Shown piece by piece: positions 1 through 12,184 of a DNA stretch of 64,000 bases; position 1 is the stretch's first letter, and every line of letters begins with the position of its first letter. A program made the position numbers and the translations under genes. The DNA comes from Plotosus lineatus. Lineage: Eukaryota; Chordata; Actinopteri; Siluriformes; Plotosidae. The notes beneath the pieces are model-generated. The model saw only the letters and a list, made by a program, of their open reading frames with translations. It made no database searches and was not told where the DNA came from. Location: NCBI GenBank assembly GCA_024760905.1, contig CM045731.1, positions 51,572,501 through 51,636,500 of the forward strand, given 5' to 3'.

Positions 1-427
1 AGCTCCTAGCCTTGCTACCTTTCCACCTGGTCTCCTGAACACACAGTATGTCCACCTTCCTCCTCTGCATCATTTCAGCCAGCTCTCTACCTTTTCTTTC
101 CATAGTTCCAACATTCAAAGTCCCTACTTTCAGTCCTACACTCATGCCTTTCATCTTCTCTCTGCCTACGGCCACGGCTCCCGCCTCTCCTTCAACGTCT
201 TCGACCAAGAGTAGTCCAATTTCCACCAGCACCCTGTTGGTTGACAGCACTGATGGCGGTCGTTGTTAACCCGGGCCTCAACCGACCCGGTATGACATTC
301 TTTGTAGTGACTCGTATATTTTATTTGGCATCTGTTTTACGCCGGATGCCCTTCCTGACGCAACCCTCTGCATTTATCCGGGCTTGGGACCGGCGTGAGG
401 GAGAGACACTGGTTTGTGCCCCCCCCC
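1..427 (-). mobile_element. RTE-type LINE copy A: 5' end (5' UTR and start of the endonuclease ORF)
   Basis: Minus-strand sequence closely matches the 5' part of copy D (42800-43225), including cagtatgtccaccttcctcc and the G-run just before cacaaaccagtgtctctccc. The rest of the element would extend left past position 1. The 5' end is at about 427. Confidence 0.85.
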
Positions 428-439
428 TGAATTTGATAT

Positions 440-1170
440 ATATGACTAGCATTTTGTGTACTGTCATGTCTGTGTATCTACTATCAGGGTGCATTTTTTA
501 CCTTACACATTCTGCACAGTCTCATTCTGTACTCTCTCATTGATTGAGTTCACAAATTCAATGGCATAGTTTTTGCTTTGTCAGCTTTCTGGTATACTCA
601 CATACTTTGAGTAGTTCTTTTTTACTTTGGTTTGGGGAGTCGACGTATCACATTCACTGCCCGCTCGTTTCGCAATGATAAGGGGTTAGCATTTGCATTA
701 CTTAACTCCGCCGCACTGTTATTATTGTTAGGGAGCATGTATGAGCAGAGCATGTGACCGTGCCGTGATTGGCTGCGTAGCGAGCGTAATTGCATCATAT
801 TGTATGATTGGGTGGACACCTGTCACTCATGGAATTACACAGCAAAATGATACAGAAAAAAGTTATCTAATTCATTCGCAGTGCGTTCACTGCGCTGGAT
901 AGGTTTTCTTGTGCGCTGAGAGTGTGCAACCAGTGCGCAATTGCGCAGCTTAGAGGGAACGTTGCCCCTGGGAGCCCGCAGTGCTTCTGTTGTGAGTAAA
1001 TAAGTGGCATTTTCTTTTTGCAGGTTTTTTTAGTGATGCAGTGCTTTTTGTATATGAAGCGCGTTTGCACCCGTCGACCACCTTTAAGTACACATTCATT
1101 ATTTTTAAAAGCCAAGGAGCCGCATCAGAAAGGTGACAGATGCGTGCAGCTCCAGAGCAACGGGTTGCCG
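440..1170. other. No gene recognised
   Basis: Apart from a possible hAT end near 935-968 this is unassigned; short ORFs show no family features. Lies in a kansl2 intron or downstream part. Confidence 0.5.
935..968. mobile_element. Possible hAT-type terminus
   Basis: gcgcaattgcgcagcttaga gggaacgttg resembles a known teleost hAT terminal repeat; no second end found nearby. Confidence 0.3.
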
Positions 1171-1174
1171 TCCC

Positions 1175-1330
1175 CTGATGTAAAGGAACCATTGCTGACT
1201 TTCATCAAGAGTAGCTGCATAGCTGTCAGTGTGTTTCTGCCCTGCGATGGTCTGGCGAGCTGTCCAGGGTGCACTCCGCCCTCGCCAGAGTCAGCTGAGA
1301 TGGGCCTCTAAATCAGATTAAGAGATTCTG
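1175..1330 (+). mobile_element. S1 SINE fragment with S2-type tail
   Basis: gatgtaaaggaaccattgct ... gtctggcgagctgtccaggg ... cagattaagagattctg. Confidence 0.72.
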
Positions 1331-1914
1331 TATCCCGAAAGAATGAATGTATTTTAATTTTACTTTTTCTTGTAACATCTATCACACTCACCTATACCAC
1401 CGGGCCACAGATTAAAATTTCATTTCCCTGAAAAACTAACAATACATGGTTGTGAAGTTGGCGTAAATGGGGTGGAGCCTTACTGCAGTAAAGAACAGGA
1501 AGTGGGACATTTAATAGCACCGGCTACAGCTTTGTGGAAATTTTTGTGCCGGACCTCACATCTGATTAATAGCAAGCTGTACAGATAAAAATACTTTATT
1601 ACCAAATATTTTACTCGTTTCCTTTGAGGGAAAAAATGAAATTACGCAATTACTGATGATTTTACATCAAGCTACACTCTTCTATGCATTTCTGGCTTTA
1701 AAACTTTTTAGGAAATATGAGCAAACTGTTTCCACTAAATGCCCTACACGCTCGACGGTAACGTGTCGAAATACTGATTTGTTTTTCTGCTGTGACAGTG
1801 ACGTACTGGTGTAGAAAGCAAACCTTGGATGTGACATGACCGTATACCTACCCATCTATCAATCCATTCACCCACACAAACACATTATATCATAATATAG
1901 CATCTTCAAAAATG
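1331..1914. other. No gene recognised (AT-rich)
   Basis: No coding signal, no repeat family recognised. Confidence 0.5.
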
Positions 1915-2190
1915 GCTGGCATGGGGCAGTAGTGGTTAGCACATGTGCCTCACACCAAGAAGCTCCTGCGTTCGAGTCACGGACATGGTGATGAAATTTA
2001 CGTATGGAGTTTGCATGCTTGTGAAGGATTCCTCTATGTACTCTGGTTTCCTCCAAAAGTCCAAAGACTGCACAGTAGGCTTAATGGTTGTACCAAATTG
2101 CCCCTAATTGAGAGTGTGGATGGGTGTGTGTCAGCCCAACAATGGAGTCCCAGAGATTTGAGTGCTCCAGCCTCCCCACAAACCAAGTAG
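1915..2190 (+). mobile_element. S2 SINE-like repeat
   Basis: gcagtagtggttagcacatg, gcgttcgagtcac, ggtttcctccaaaagtccaa, ccaaattgcccctaattgag: the common teleost repeat with tRNA-like boxes. Confidence 0.7.
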
Positions 2191-2296
2191 CATTTAGACT
2201 TATTTTTAATAGTTCGTGTAAAATACCAGCACTGTTATGTATTATAATAAATAAATAATAAACACAGGGTTCAGGCCAGAACTAGATGGGGCATAC

Positions 2297-2463
2297 CAGT
2301 GGGGTTCCTCCTTCAGTGACAGCTTGCCTCCTCTCCCGAAGCTGCCTGTGTAGCAGAGCTTCTACTCCGTAGCGACGCCGGTAGCGCCGAAGTGCCTTCA
2401 GCTTCCTCAGATTTTCCCTTTCTTTCATGGACAGACCCTCAGGTCCTGTTAAAAGACTGCTGC
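2297..2463 (-). CDS. kansl2: kansl2 coding exon 5 (residues 237-291), last one in the window
   Basis: Acceptor gtcag, donor gtatgc. Encodes [20 protein letters not shown] through [19 protein letters not shown]. It ends in phase 0. No further kansl2 exon (expected to open with a Cys-rich CLAFVDD-type segment) is seen between 1 and 2296. Confidence 0.9.
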
Positions 2464-5400
2464 CTGACTCAGACAGCCAGTTACACTCATTACCCACAAG
2501 CCAATAGGCAGAGATAATCATAAAATTTGTTAACTAGTCCACTGGGCAGTAAGAACTCCAGGGTGCCGTCCAGCTTCAAGTCTGGGAAAACTGATTTAAA
2601 AACATCAAAATGGAGTAACAAACACTAAACCATTTAGGTGTTTGTGCAGAGTGCCTATTTTCACAAAGCTGGTCCTCTGATTTAAAACTAGTGTGGTCTC
2701 TTAATTTGCATATTTATTCTTGTAACTGAGTGCGTTCATTCTGCAATGTCGACATGTGGTGTACTATTAGCATCTACACGATGTATCCAGAACAGTAAAA
2801 ATGTTTAGTGTGCAATGCAGCACACTTCTTAACCCCCCCACCCAGTCTTGCATGAGTATAGAAAGGGGCGTGGCTCTCAACCTTAGTGGAGACAGTGCAG
2901 TGGTCGAAAAAATGATGGGCAATGGAACACGAGAATGAGACAGCGTGTCATTTCCGGTAAGCATGTTAATTAGAAACACAACCCCATCAAAATTTGCATG
3001 CATGATATGCCTGTTGTGTGCTACATCGAAGTTTTTGGGACACAAATTCGGTTCCTCTGGAGCCACAGATTCCATCAAATTACAAAGCTGTATCAAGTCA
3101 CAGTATCGGTGTAAAACAACTTTATGGACATCAGTACATGTTTGCAATGTGCTTTAAAGTCTTCTGAACATCACGGCATAAACAAATACGCAGACCCAAA
3201 TCCAGCCGACACATAACGGCAAACAGTATGCAAGCTGTACTGCGGTGCTATGATGCAAACAATCTCTGAGTAACAATCTATATATGTGAAAGGAAATCTA
3301 TAGCAGTATTGGTGATATTTTTAGCATATGTATTAACGTTTAACTTCACTACATTACATACAACAACAGAAACCCAGAAATTACTACTGCATTTACTTTG
3401 TGAACGGCTAACAATCGTTTGATCCTCTATAGAAGGGTCACGTTTGAACCTGGAGCCCATCTCAGCCGACATTGTGCTAGATCATCACGGGGAAACCACA
3501 CAACCATTCTCACCTAGAGCAGTCAATTATCATAACATGCATGTTTTTGAACTGTCAGAGGAACCCAGAGGAAACCCACACACACGTGGGGAGAACACGC
3601 AAACTCCACTAAGGCAGGCCTGAGCCGAACCCAAGATTGTCTTGCTAACCACGACCACTCACTCACTGAACCGCTTAACCCTATTAAGCCCACGGGAAGG
3701 CTAAAACCTACTTCAGCCAACAGAGGGCGAACATTGCACTCATACTCACACAAACACTGACACCTAGAAGTAATAGTGATCAGACAATTAGCCGTACTGT
3801 GAGAACACCATGCAGACACATGGATGAAATGCAACCACTATACAGGTACACCAGGGACTTTCTTTCTGTGAGATATACATGTTAAAGAACAAAATTACCA
3901 ATAGTTTCATGCTCGATCTTGCGTCGATGCAAGTAGCGTCTCTTTTTCTCTTTCAGCAAATGCTGCAGACGTTTAAACTGGTCTATGTAGAGTGACTGAA
4001 GTTTGATGAGCTTTTCACGTGTGATTAGTGCGACCTCTTCAGCAGTGTACACCCCAGCATGCCTACACACACGCCACAGAAACCGTGAGCGGTACTCATT
4101 ACATTATATAAGCACAGCATGTAGTGGTTTTCACATCCACCCTCAATTCCATATTTCAACGATATTACAGAATAAAGCTCACTTGAGTGGGTCTTCATGG
4201 TCGCTGTCGGTGCTGTCGGCCTCACTGTCCGGATCTCCTCTCCACGTCTGATCCAGCACCACGGGCTCCTGCTCGTCCTCGCTCCAGCTGTCTTCATCTA
4301 TGCAACAGACATTCAGAAAAGATTTTATCATCTCAAATCCTCAAAATGTTTATCCTTTCCTTTCACAGTCATGCTTTAATGATAACATTACAGAATTTTT
4401 CAAAGATGGTGGATAAAAAGTCCTAGAGCTTAATAAGGCCCTGTTTACTCGAGAAAAGTACTTCAATTATTTTCTGTGGTACACCCCAATGAAGAAAAAC
4501 CATCCCCCAGCGAGCAACTATAAGTAGTATTATTTGTCTATAAAATTGTTATTAGTACACCTCTACATAATATTGTATCTTTATTAACATTAAAAACAAA
4601 AAAGAAATAGTTCAACTTACAACAAAGAAAAACTTGATTAACATTGTTTCTTAATCTGTAATAGAAAAGATTTAAAGTACAATGTGCCTGAAACAAAAAA
4701 AATACATCCTTATTTAAACTCATTCAACTTGTGTCTTAATATCTCTGTCTCTTTTCACCTTTATCTTCATTCCTGTGAAAAGTTTTTCAGTGTTGTTTCT
4801 TGAGGGGTTGATTACTGCACTTCATATCTTTTGCTCATGCAAAAATCCACTACACTATAGCGCGACAATGAGATCGCCAATGCTAACTAGTGGAGTGGAG
4901 GTGCAATTATACTTAATTCTTGTACACAATTCCAGAAAAGCAAGTTCCCCAGGGTCATACATGCTCCCCCCGGGATCATACCGTGTCGCCCAATGAGGGC
5001 GCGCCCCACTATTTGAGAAGCACTGCTTTAGATGTCCGAATGCTGTCACAGGTTTAAAATATCTGATCGGCAAAGTGCAACGAACAATAAACTATACCAG
5101 TTTCCACAGAACAGAAGAAATAGGCTAAAGAATGAGACACAGGTATTACCTGAGCATTAGGCCAGCCTTAAAAATATTTGTTGGTGGTTACACGGTTGGT
5201 TGGGGAAATTGTACATAAAAACCCCACCTTAGGACAGTATGCCCTTGACTATTCGCGGTTTTGCACCCACGTTTTGAGTATTCGCTGACTGCCAAGCAAC
5301 CGGCACGTGATTCAAATTCAGCCAATGGCTGTCCTCCTTTCTCCTGATTGGTTGAGCTGATGTTCACCCCCTTTTTTTTCATTCATGCACAAGTTGTCAA

Positions 5401-8400
5401 TGAGCCTCTTTTTTGTGTGTGTTTTAATTACCGGTTAAGCTCTATGATACCACTCAAACGCTATGCTTCTTCTCTGGCTAAGCGATAGAAAACGCTGGAT
5501 GTATCTTCTGAAGAAATAAGACTTTCTCCTGAGAAACGATAGTTTTCTCTGAACTGTTGTATTAAAATCTTTTTTTTTGAATTATTATTGCAGTACAGTA
5601 CCTAAGTTCATTATTTCTTCAGAAGAGACATAACGTCATTACCTTTTCTAGCGCTTAGCCAACTGGGTTATCAAAGGTGGGCCATGTCGCTCACGGTCTA
5701 TGGTGAGACGTATGTAAAAGAATCATTGCTGATTTTCGTAAAGAGTAGGCTGCAAAGTCGTCAGCGTGTTTCTGTCCCTTGCTATAAAGGGTTGTGACAG
5801 GAAGGGCATCCGACGTAAAAACCTCTGCCAAATAAAAAACGTGCGATTCAGATGGTTCGCTGTGGCGACTCCCGAGTAAAAGGGAAAAAGCCGAAAGGAA
5901 GACAGACAGACAGTACCCAAGTTCATGTTTATGCGTGACATTTTATGTTCTGTAGCATGTTTAACAAACGATACCAAAAGGATAATCTTTATTACATTAC
6001 TCCTCATGGCCTTTTACATTGAAGTTGGAGTGACGTCTTGGAGTGCTCAGAGTCAAATTGTTTTTGTTCGTTCATGTTTTGCACTATGCTCGTCTACGAC
6101 CGGTCGACTCTACTACAGCTATAAGATTGGGGTGTCTTCGTGCATGTATAACTAAGCACACTCAACTGGGCTGTTTAGCCAGGCTGCGGCTAGCAGAGCT
6201 AATATGCCATGGTAGGCAGCTCAATGCGAGCCACACCCCAGCTGAAATGAAGCCCAGGCGGGAAGGGGCCGAACGACGACTCTGGTGCTTGGGATTGTAG
6301 GGGATGAAGGCCGTGTAGCCGGCTGGAGCAATCGCCTCATCGGGTGTACTCTCCTCGAGCCATGTTTCACAGAAACACAGTCCTGTAGATCCCTCTGCAA
6401 AGCTCGTCCATCTTGTTTCGCAGGGACTGAACATTTTCAAGCAGTATGGCCGGAAGTGCTAACCAAGCGCCGGAGACTGAGAACTCCGCCTGGGCTTATT
6501 GTTCAACGGAGTGCGGTAAGCATTGAGCTCCCATGTGAGTATATTCGCTCACGATAGAAGTTGTTGCGTGCTTAGTTGCCCGAAGCTGAAGCTGCTCATA
6601 GCTGTAATAGGGTCGACCGATCAAAGACGGGCATAGTGCAAACCATGAACAAACAAATAAAACAAATTAAAATGAACAAAGAAACAATTTGACTCTGAGA
6701 ACTCCACGACGTTGCCCTCTAGGCAGCGCCATCTTGGAGACGTCACTCCAAGTTCAATGTAAAAGGACATGAAGCTTAATAAAGTTTATCCTTTTGGTAT
6801 CATTTGTTAAACATGCTACAGAGCATAAAATCTCACGCACAAACATTCTCAGAATTAACTTGGGTGCTGTACTGGAATAATAATTGAAAAAGACTTTAAA
6901 ACGAGTGCTTTACAACAGTATATGCTGTATAATATTTTTATTGATGATAAAATATAAACAAGAGTAAAAATTGAAAAGTTTTTCTTAATCATTACTATAT
7001 TTTACTACATTAGTACTGTATTAATGAGTAAGACTGTCTGTATCCATTACATGCACTAAAATATGCTTCTGAAACACATTCTACATAGTGTATTTTACTT
7101 CCGGCTGCTCATTCGTGCATGTGACGTGATACACGAGGTTTTACTTCCGAGTACAGAACTCGCGGATTATCTTGATTCGCGGGAGGGCTCGGAACCGAAC
7201 CCCCACGAATGTCGAAGGCCTACTGCATTCACAGAAGCAAAAAAATATATACCGTCCGGTTGTGTTGAAAATACACGTGTCCCCAATCATACACCGTGCT
7301 AAAAAGTGAGCAAAGCAAAAACAGTCTCAATCGTGCCTTGCGATTGGTCAATTTCAGCAGTTTGGTGAAACTGCAATTCTCAGTACTGTCTTAACAACAA
7401 AGGTGGGAAAGCATGATGGAAGGGGACAATGATGAGGCAAAAAAACTGTTCTATCATGATTAAAGGTCCCAACATGAAAATAATAAATTAATGAATGCGT
7501 TTCAATTCAGCAATATATTTGCTGACATTTTCGAACAGATACAAGTTCATTCTAAACTTCCAGCAACAGCACGACGCGTGACGAAGGTATTTGACTTTGG
7601 CACTATGTTGACTGCAATATTAAAAGTTGATATGTTGAAGAAACCTTGATACTCTGTTGATTACAATATTAAAAGAATAAACTTTACAGTAGGCCCTTGA
7701 CTATTCGCAGTTTTGCACTCGCACCCCCCTCATGTTCGCGGATTGCAGAGTAACTGTCACATGATTCCAACTCAGACAATGGCTGTTCATCTCAACCAAT
7801 CAGTAGGAGGGAGATGTATTTGCCCCTTTTTCCTAATTTACTCAAGTTGTCAATGAGCCTTTTTAGTGTGTTTTAATTACCAGTTAAACTCTATGATGCC
7901 ACTCAAACGTTGGTTAAGTGCCAAGAAAAGGTAGTGACGTTGGATGTCTTCTCCTTTCGGCTTTTCCCTTCAGGGGTCACCACAGCGAATCATCTGCCTC
8001 CATCTCACCCTATCCTTTGCCTCTTCTCTTACACCAACGACCTTCATGTCCTCCTTCACCACATCCATTAATCGTCTCTTTGGTCTTCCTCGAAGCCTTC
8101 GGCCTGGTTGTTCCAACCTCTACTACCAATATCCTCACTATCCCTCCTCTCTGTACATGTCCAAACCATCTCAATTTAGCCTCTCTGGCTTTGTCTCCAA
8201 AACATCTAACATGTGCTGTCCCTCTGATGTGCTCATTCCTGATCCTATCCATCCTCGTTACTCCCAAAGAGAACCTCAACATTTTCATCTCTGCTACCTC
8301 TCGCTCGGCCTCCTGTTTTTTCCTCAGGGCCACTGTTTCTAAACCATACACATCGCTGACCTCAACACCGTCTTGTACACTTTTCCTTTCATTCTTGCAG

Positions 8401-11400
8401 ATACCCTCCTATCACACATCACACATCACTTTTCTCCAACCATTCCAACGTGCCTGCACATGCTTCTTCACCTCTTCCACACTCTCCATTGCTCTGGATT
8501 GTTGAGCCCAAGTACTTAAAATCCTCCACCTTCCTTATCTCTGCTCCCTGTAACCTCACTGTTCCTTTTGGGTCCTTGTCATTCATGCACATGTATTCGG
8601 TCTTACTGAGGCTAACCTTCATTCCCCTCCTATCCAGGGCATACCTCCAGCTCTCTAGATTTTCCTGCACTTGTTCTCTGTTCTCACTACAGATCACAAT
8701 CTGTCTGTCTGTCTTCCTTTCGGCTCACAATGTCATCTGCAAACATCATAGTCCATGGGGAACATCGTCTAACCTTGTCTGTCAGCCTGTCCATAACCAT
8801 AGAAAACAAGAAGGGACTCGGAGCTGACCCTTGATGCAGTCCCACCTCCACTTTGAACTCTTCTGTCACACCGACAGCACATCTCACCACTGTCTTACAT
8901 CTCTCATACATGTCCTGCACCACTCTAACATACTTCTCTGCCACTCCAGACTTCCTCATGCAATACCACAGTTCCTCTCAGCACCCTGTCATATGCTTTC
9001 TCCAGATCCACAAAGGCACAATGCAGCTCCGTCCGACCTTCTCTGTACTTCTCTATTAACATCCTCAAGGCAAACACTGCATCTGTGGTGCTCTTTCTTG
9101 GCATGAAACGTAACTGTTGTTCACAAATGCTGACCTCTGCCCTTAGTCTAGCTTCCACTATTCTTTCCCATAACTTCATGGTATGGCTCATCAACTTTAT
9201 CCCTCTGTAGTTGCCACAACTCTGCACATCTCCCTTGCTCTTAAAAATGGGCACCATCAAACTTCTCCAATCCTCTTGGCATCTTCTCACTCTCCAAGAT
9301 CTTGCTGAATGTTCTTGTCAGGAAATCTACTGCTATCTCTCCTAGACACTTCCATACCTCCACCGGTATGTCATCAAGACCATCAGCCTTTCCATTCTTC
9401 ATCCTCTTCAATGCCCTCCTCACTTCACCCTTACTAATCTTTGCTACTTCCTGGTCCTCAACGGTCACCTCTTCTACTCTTTTTTCCCCCCTCATTTTCC
9501 TCATTCATCAGCTCTTCAAAGTACTCTTTCCATCTTCCCAGCACACTTCTTTCAGTCAGTCAATACATTTCCCTCTCTGTCCTTCATCACTAACTTGCTG
9601 CACGTCCTTCTCATCTCCATTTCTCTGCTGTGCCAACCTGTATAAATCATTTTCTCCCTCTTTACTTTCCAACCGAGCATACAAGTCATCATATGCCCTC
9701 TGTTTGGCCTTTGACACCGCTACCTTCGCCTTATGCTGTGTCTCCCTGTACTCCTATTTGCTCTCTTCAGTCATCTCAATCTCCCACTTCTTAGCTAATC
9801 TCTTCCTTTATAAACACTCCTGCACTTCCTCATTCTACCACCAAGTCTCCTTATCTACTCTCCTTCCAGATGACACACCAAGTATTCTCTTACCTGTCTC
9901 CCTGATCACATTAGCTGTAGTTGTCCAGTCATCTGGAAGTACTTCCTGACCACCCAAAGCCTGTTTCAACTCCTCCTTTAAGACAACTCAACGCTCTTCC
10001 TTTTTCAGCTTCCACCTCTTTGTCTTCTGCTCTGCCTTCTTCACCTTCCTCACCATCAGTGTCATCCTGCACACCACCATCCTATGCTGTTTGGCAACAT
10101 TCTCACCCACTACTACTTTGCGGTCACTGACTTCCTTCAAATTACATCGCCTGGACAACATGTTATCGGATGTCTCTTCTGAAGAAATAAGACTTTCTCC
10201 CTAAGAAATGACAGTTTCCTCTGAAGTGCCTCAAGAGGATAAATCTGAACTGTTGTAAAACACTCCACTATTAAAGTCTTTTTGAATTATTCCAGTACTG
10301 TACCCAAGTTAATGTTGAGAATGTGTGTGTGTGCGCGAGTTTATGTACAGTGCTGTAGCATGTTTATCCAATTTATTAAACGTCATGTTCTTGTGTGTTA
10401 TTTTTGTTATGGTCCGTGTTTTTGGGGGACTTTGATTTTGATGGCTGTGCCTCTAACTCTGTTTTCTCTCCGCTCCGGCTGAGGAGCGTGGCTGAGCTGC
10501 CTGGGTGGCCCACACCCGAATTCACTCCTCTCATCTACTCATAATAAACACAAGCACGCTCACCTCTGCATCAGAGGATTAACTCACTCACGTCCCTGTT
10601 TCCCTGTGTTCTCTAACGGTTTTCTCCCCACTCCGGCTGAGGGGCGTGGCCGAGTTGCTCAGGCTGACTGCAGTAGCTCACACCTGAATTCACTCCTCTC
10701 ATCTACTTCCTATAAACACAAACCAGACGCTCACCTCTGCATGAGAGGATTGTCTCACTTCATGTCCCTGCTTCCTTGTGTTCTCTCTGGCTCCTGGTTC
10801 CAGTGCTTAATGTTTGTGTTTCTGTGTCATCAGTACTGCAGATAAAGCATGGCACTCTGCTTACGTGCTTCCCCTTTGAATAATAAATCCACTCTGCCTC
10901 CTGCATTCTGGGTCCTGCTGAAACTTCATTACGTCACACTTATGTTCTTTTTATATATATATATATATATATAGTACTCGACTGGTATTTGTGTTATTCG
11001 TTCTGTGGTAGTAACCAAACTACTTACATGAAAACAGCATAAATTAAAAAAAAAACACTTTTCCTTCCTTTACTCTTCTCTCCCAGTGCTTTTCCTTTAA
11101 ACATTTTTCCGAAAGAAAAATGAGCCAATCAAGACTGTAAACTTTAGCACATGGCAAGTTGAACCAATCAACACGAACATGGCCAGGAACGTCTGTAAAT
11201 TTATGAAGTTGGTGATCAGGAGAATTGGGTGAAAAATCCTCATAATCACTTTCTGATAGGTCCATACTGGCTCGTCGCTCCATTCACTCACAGCATCCCA
11301 TAGTTTTGCTGCAGCAGTTTCTCAAGTTTCATCGGTTGTTGGACATTTCCCAAGAGAAAACACCAAAATATTTTCCCGTTTTTTAAGCAAGGCAGAACAA

Positions 11401-12131
11401 TCACATGTGTTGTTACTGGTGAACATTATAGACATTCCCCAGTCAGTGCCTGGGGGGGGGGGGGTCTTGAAATATCATGTAAACTCACTTTTACAGGCAG
11501 TGAATGCCTCATTTTAAGGTTACTGAGACTGATCGAATAAAATTGGCAAGTTTGATCTACCATTTTGCTTCAAGTACACATGGGCGGTTATTAGACGCAA
11601 GATCAAAAACATGGGGGGGGGGGTATTGGAGCAGAGTGCTTACTACGTCGAATATGGGGTCTGTAGGTGTGTGTATGTATGTATGTATGTATATATATTA
11701 GTGTTCTTATTTGCTTGCGTCCTTGACACATGAAAATCCGTGGGGACGCATAGTAGCAAACCAATGTGCGTCCGCCGGACTCATTAATAATTTATCAATT
11801 TATGTAATATTGCCCCAAAACAAATAAATCTGCCAAAACTTTCCGAAATCGATTGATGCTTTGACAAGGCCTCCATATTTGTTTACCTCTCATAGTGTGA
11901 GATTTTGCCTCTCGTACTCGCGAGACTTCGTATTGTCTGCTCGGGAGACTTCGTTCATTTCCGATCAGCTGCCGAGAGTAAACAACGACATCTGCCAACC
12001 ATACAGGATGCGAGCAGGGATTTTCAGTGCAAAACAAAATCCTGACCAAGAAGCGGAATAGGCTCAATGTCAGCATGCAGGAAAGGTGGACCAGCACAAA
12101 GCACTCAAAGTGTGTGTGGGGGGGGATTTTA

Positions 12132-12184
<53 letters not shown>

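Larger units (their letters stand above)
5231..7230 (+). mobile_element. Non-autonomous pogo-like element, family P1 copy 1 (~2 kb, contains a long inverted repeat and a SINE)
   Basis: Left end cagtatgcccttgactattc, right end a match to the reverse complement (gtcgaaggcctactg). An S1 SINE body (5675-5905) is inserted. No transposase is seen. The right third (7090-7230) matches the left end of copy 3 in reverse. In kansl2 intron 2. Confidence 0.75.

Noticed and set aside
2767..3147. 126-codon minus-strand frame in kansl2 intron 4
   Set aside because: No family features, and the kansl2 exons on both sides join in phase without it.
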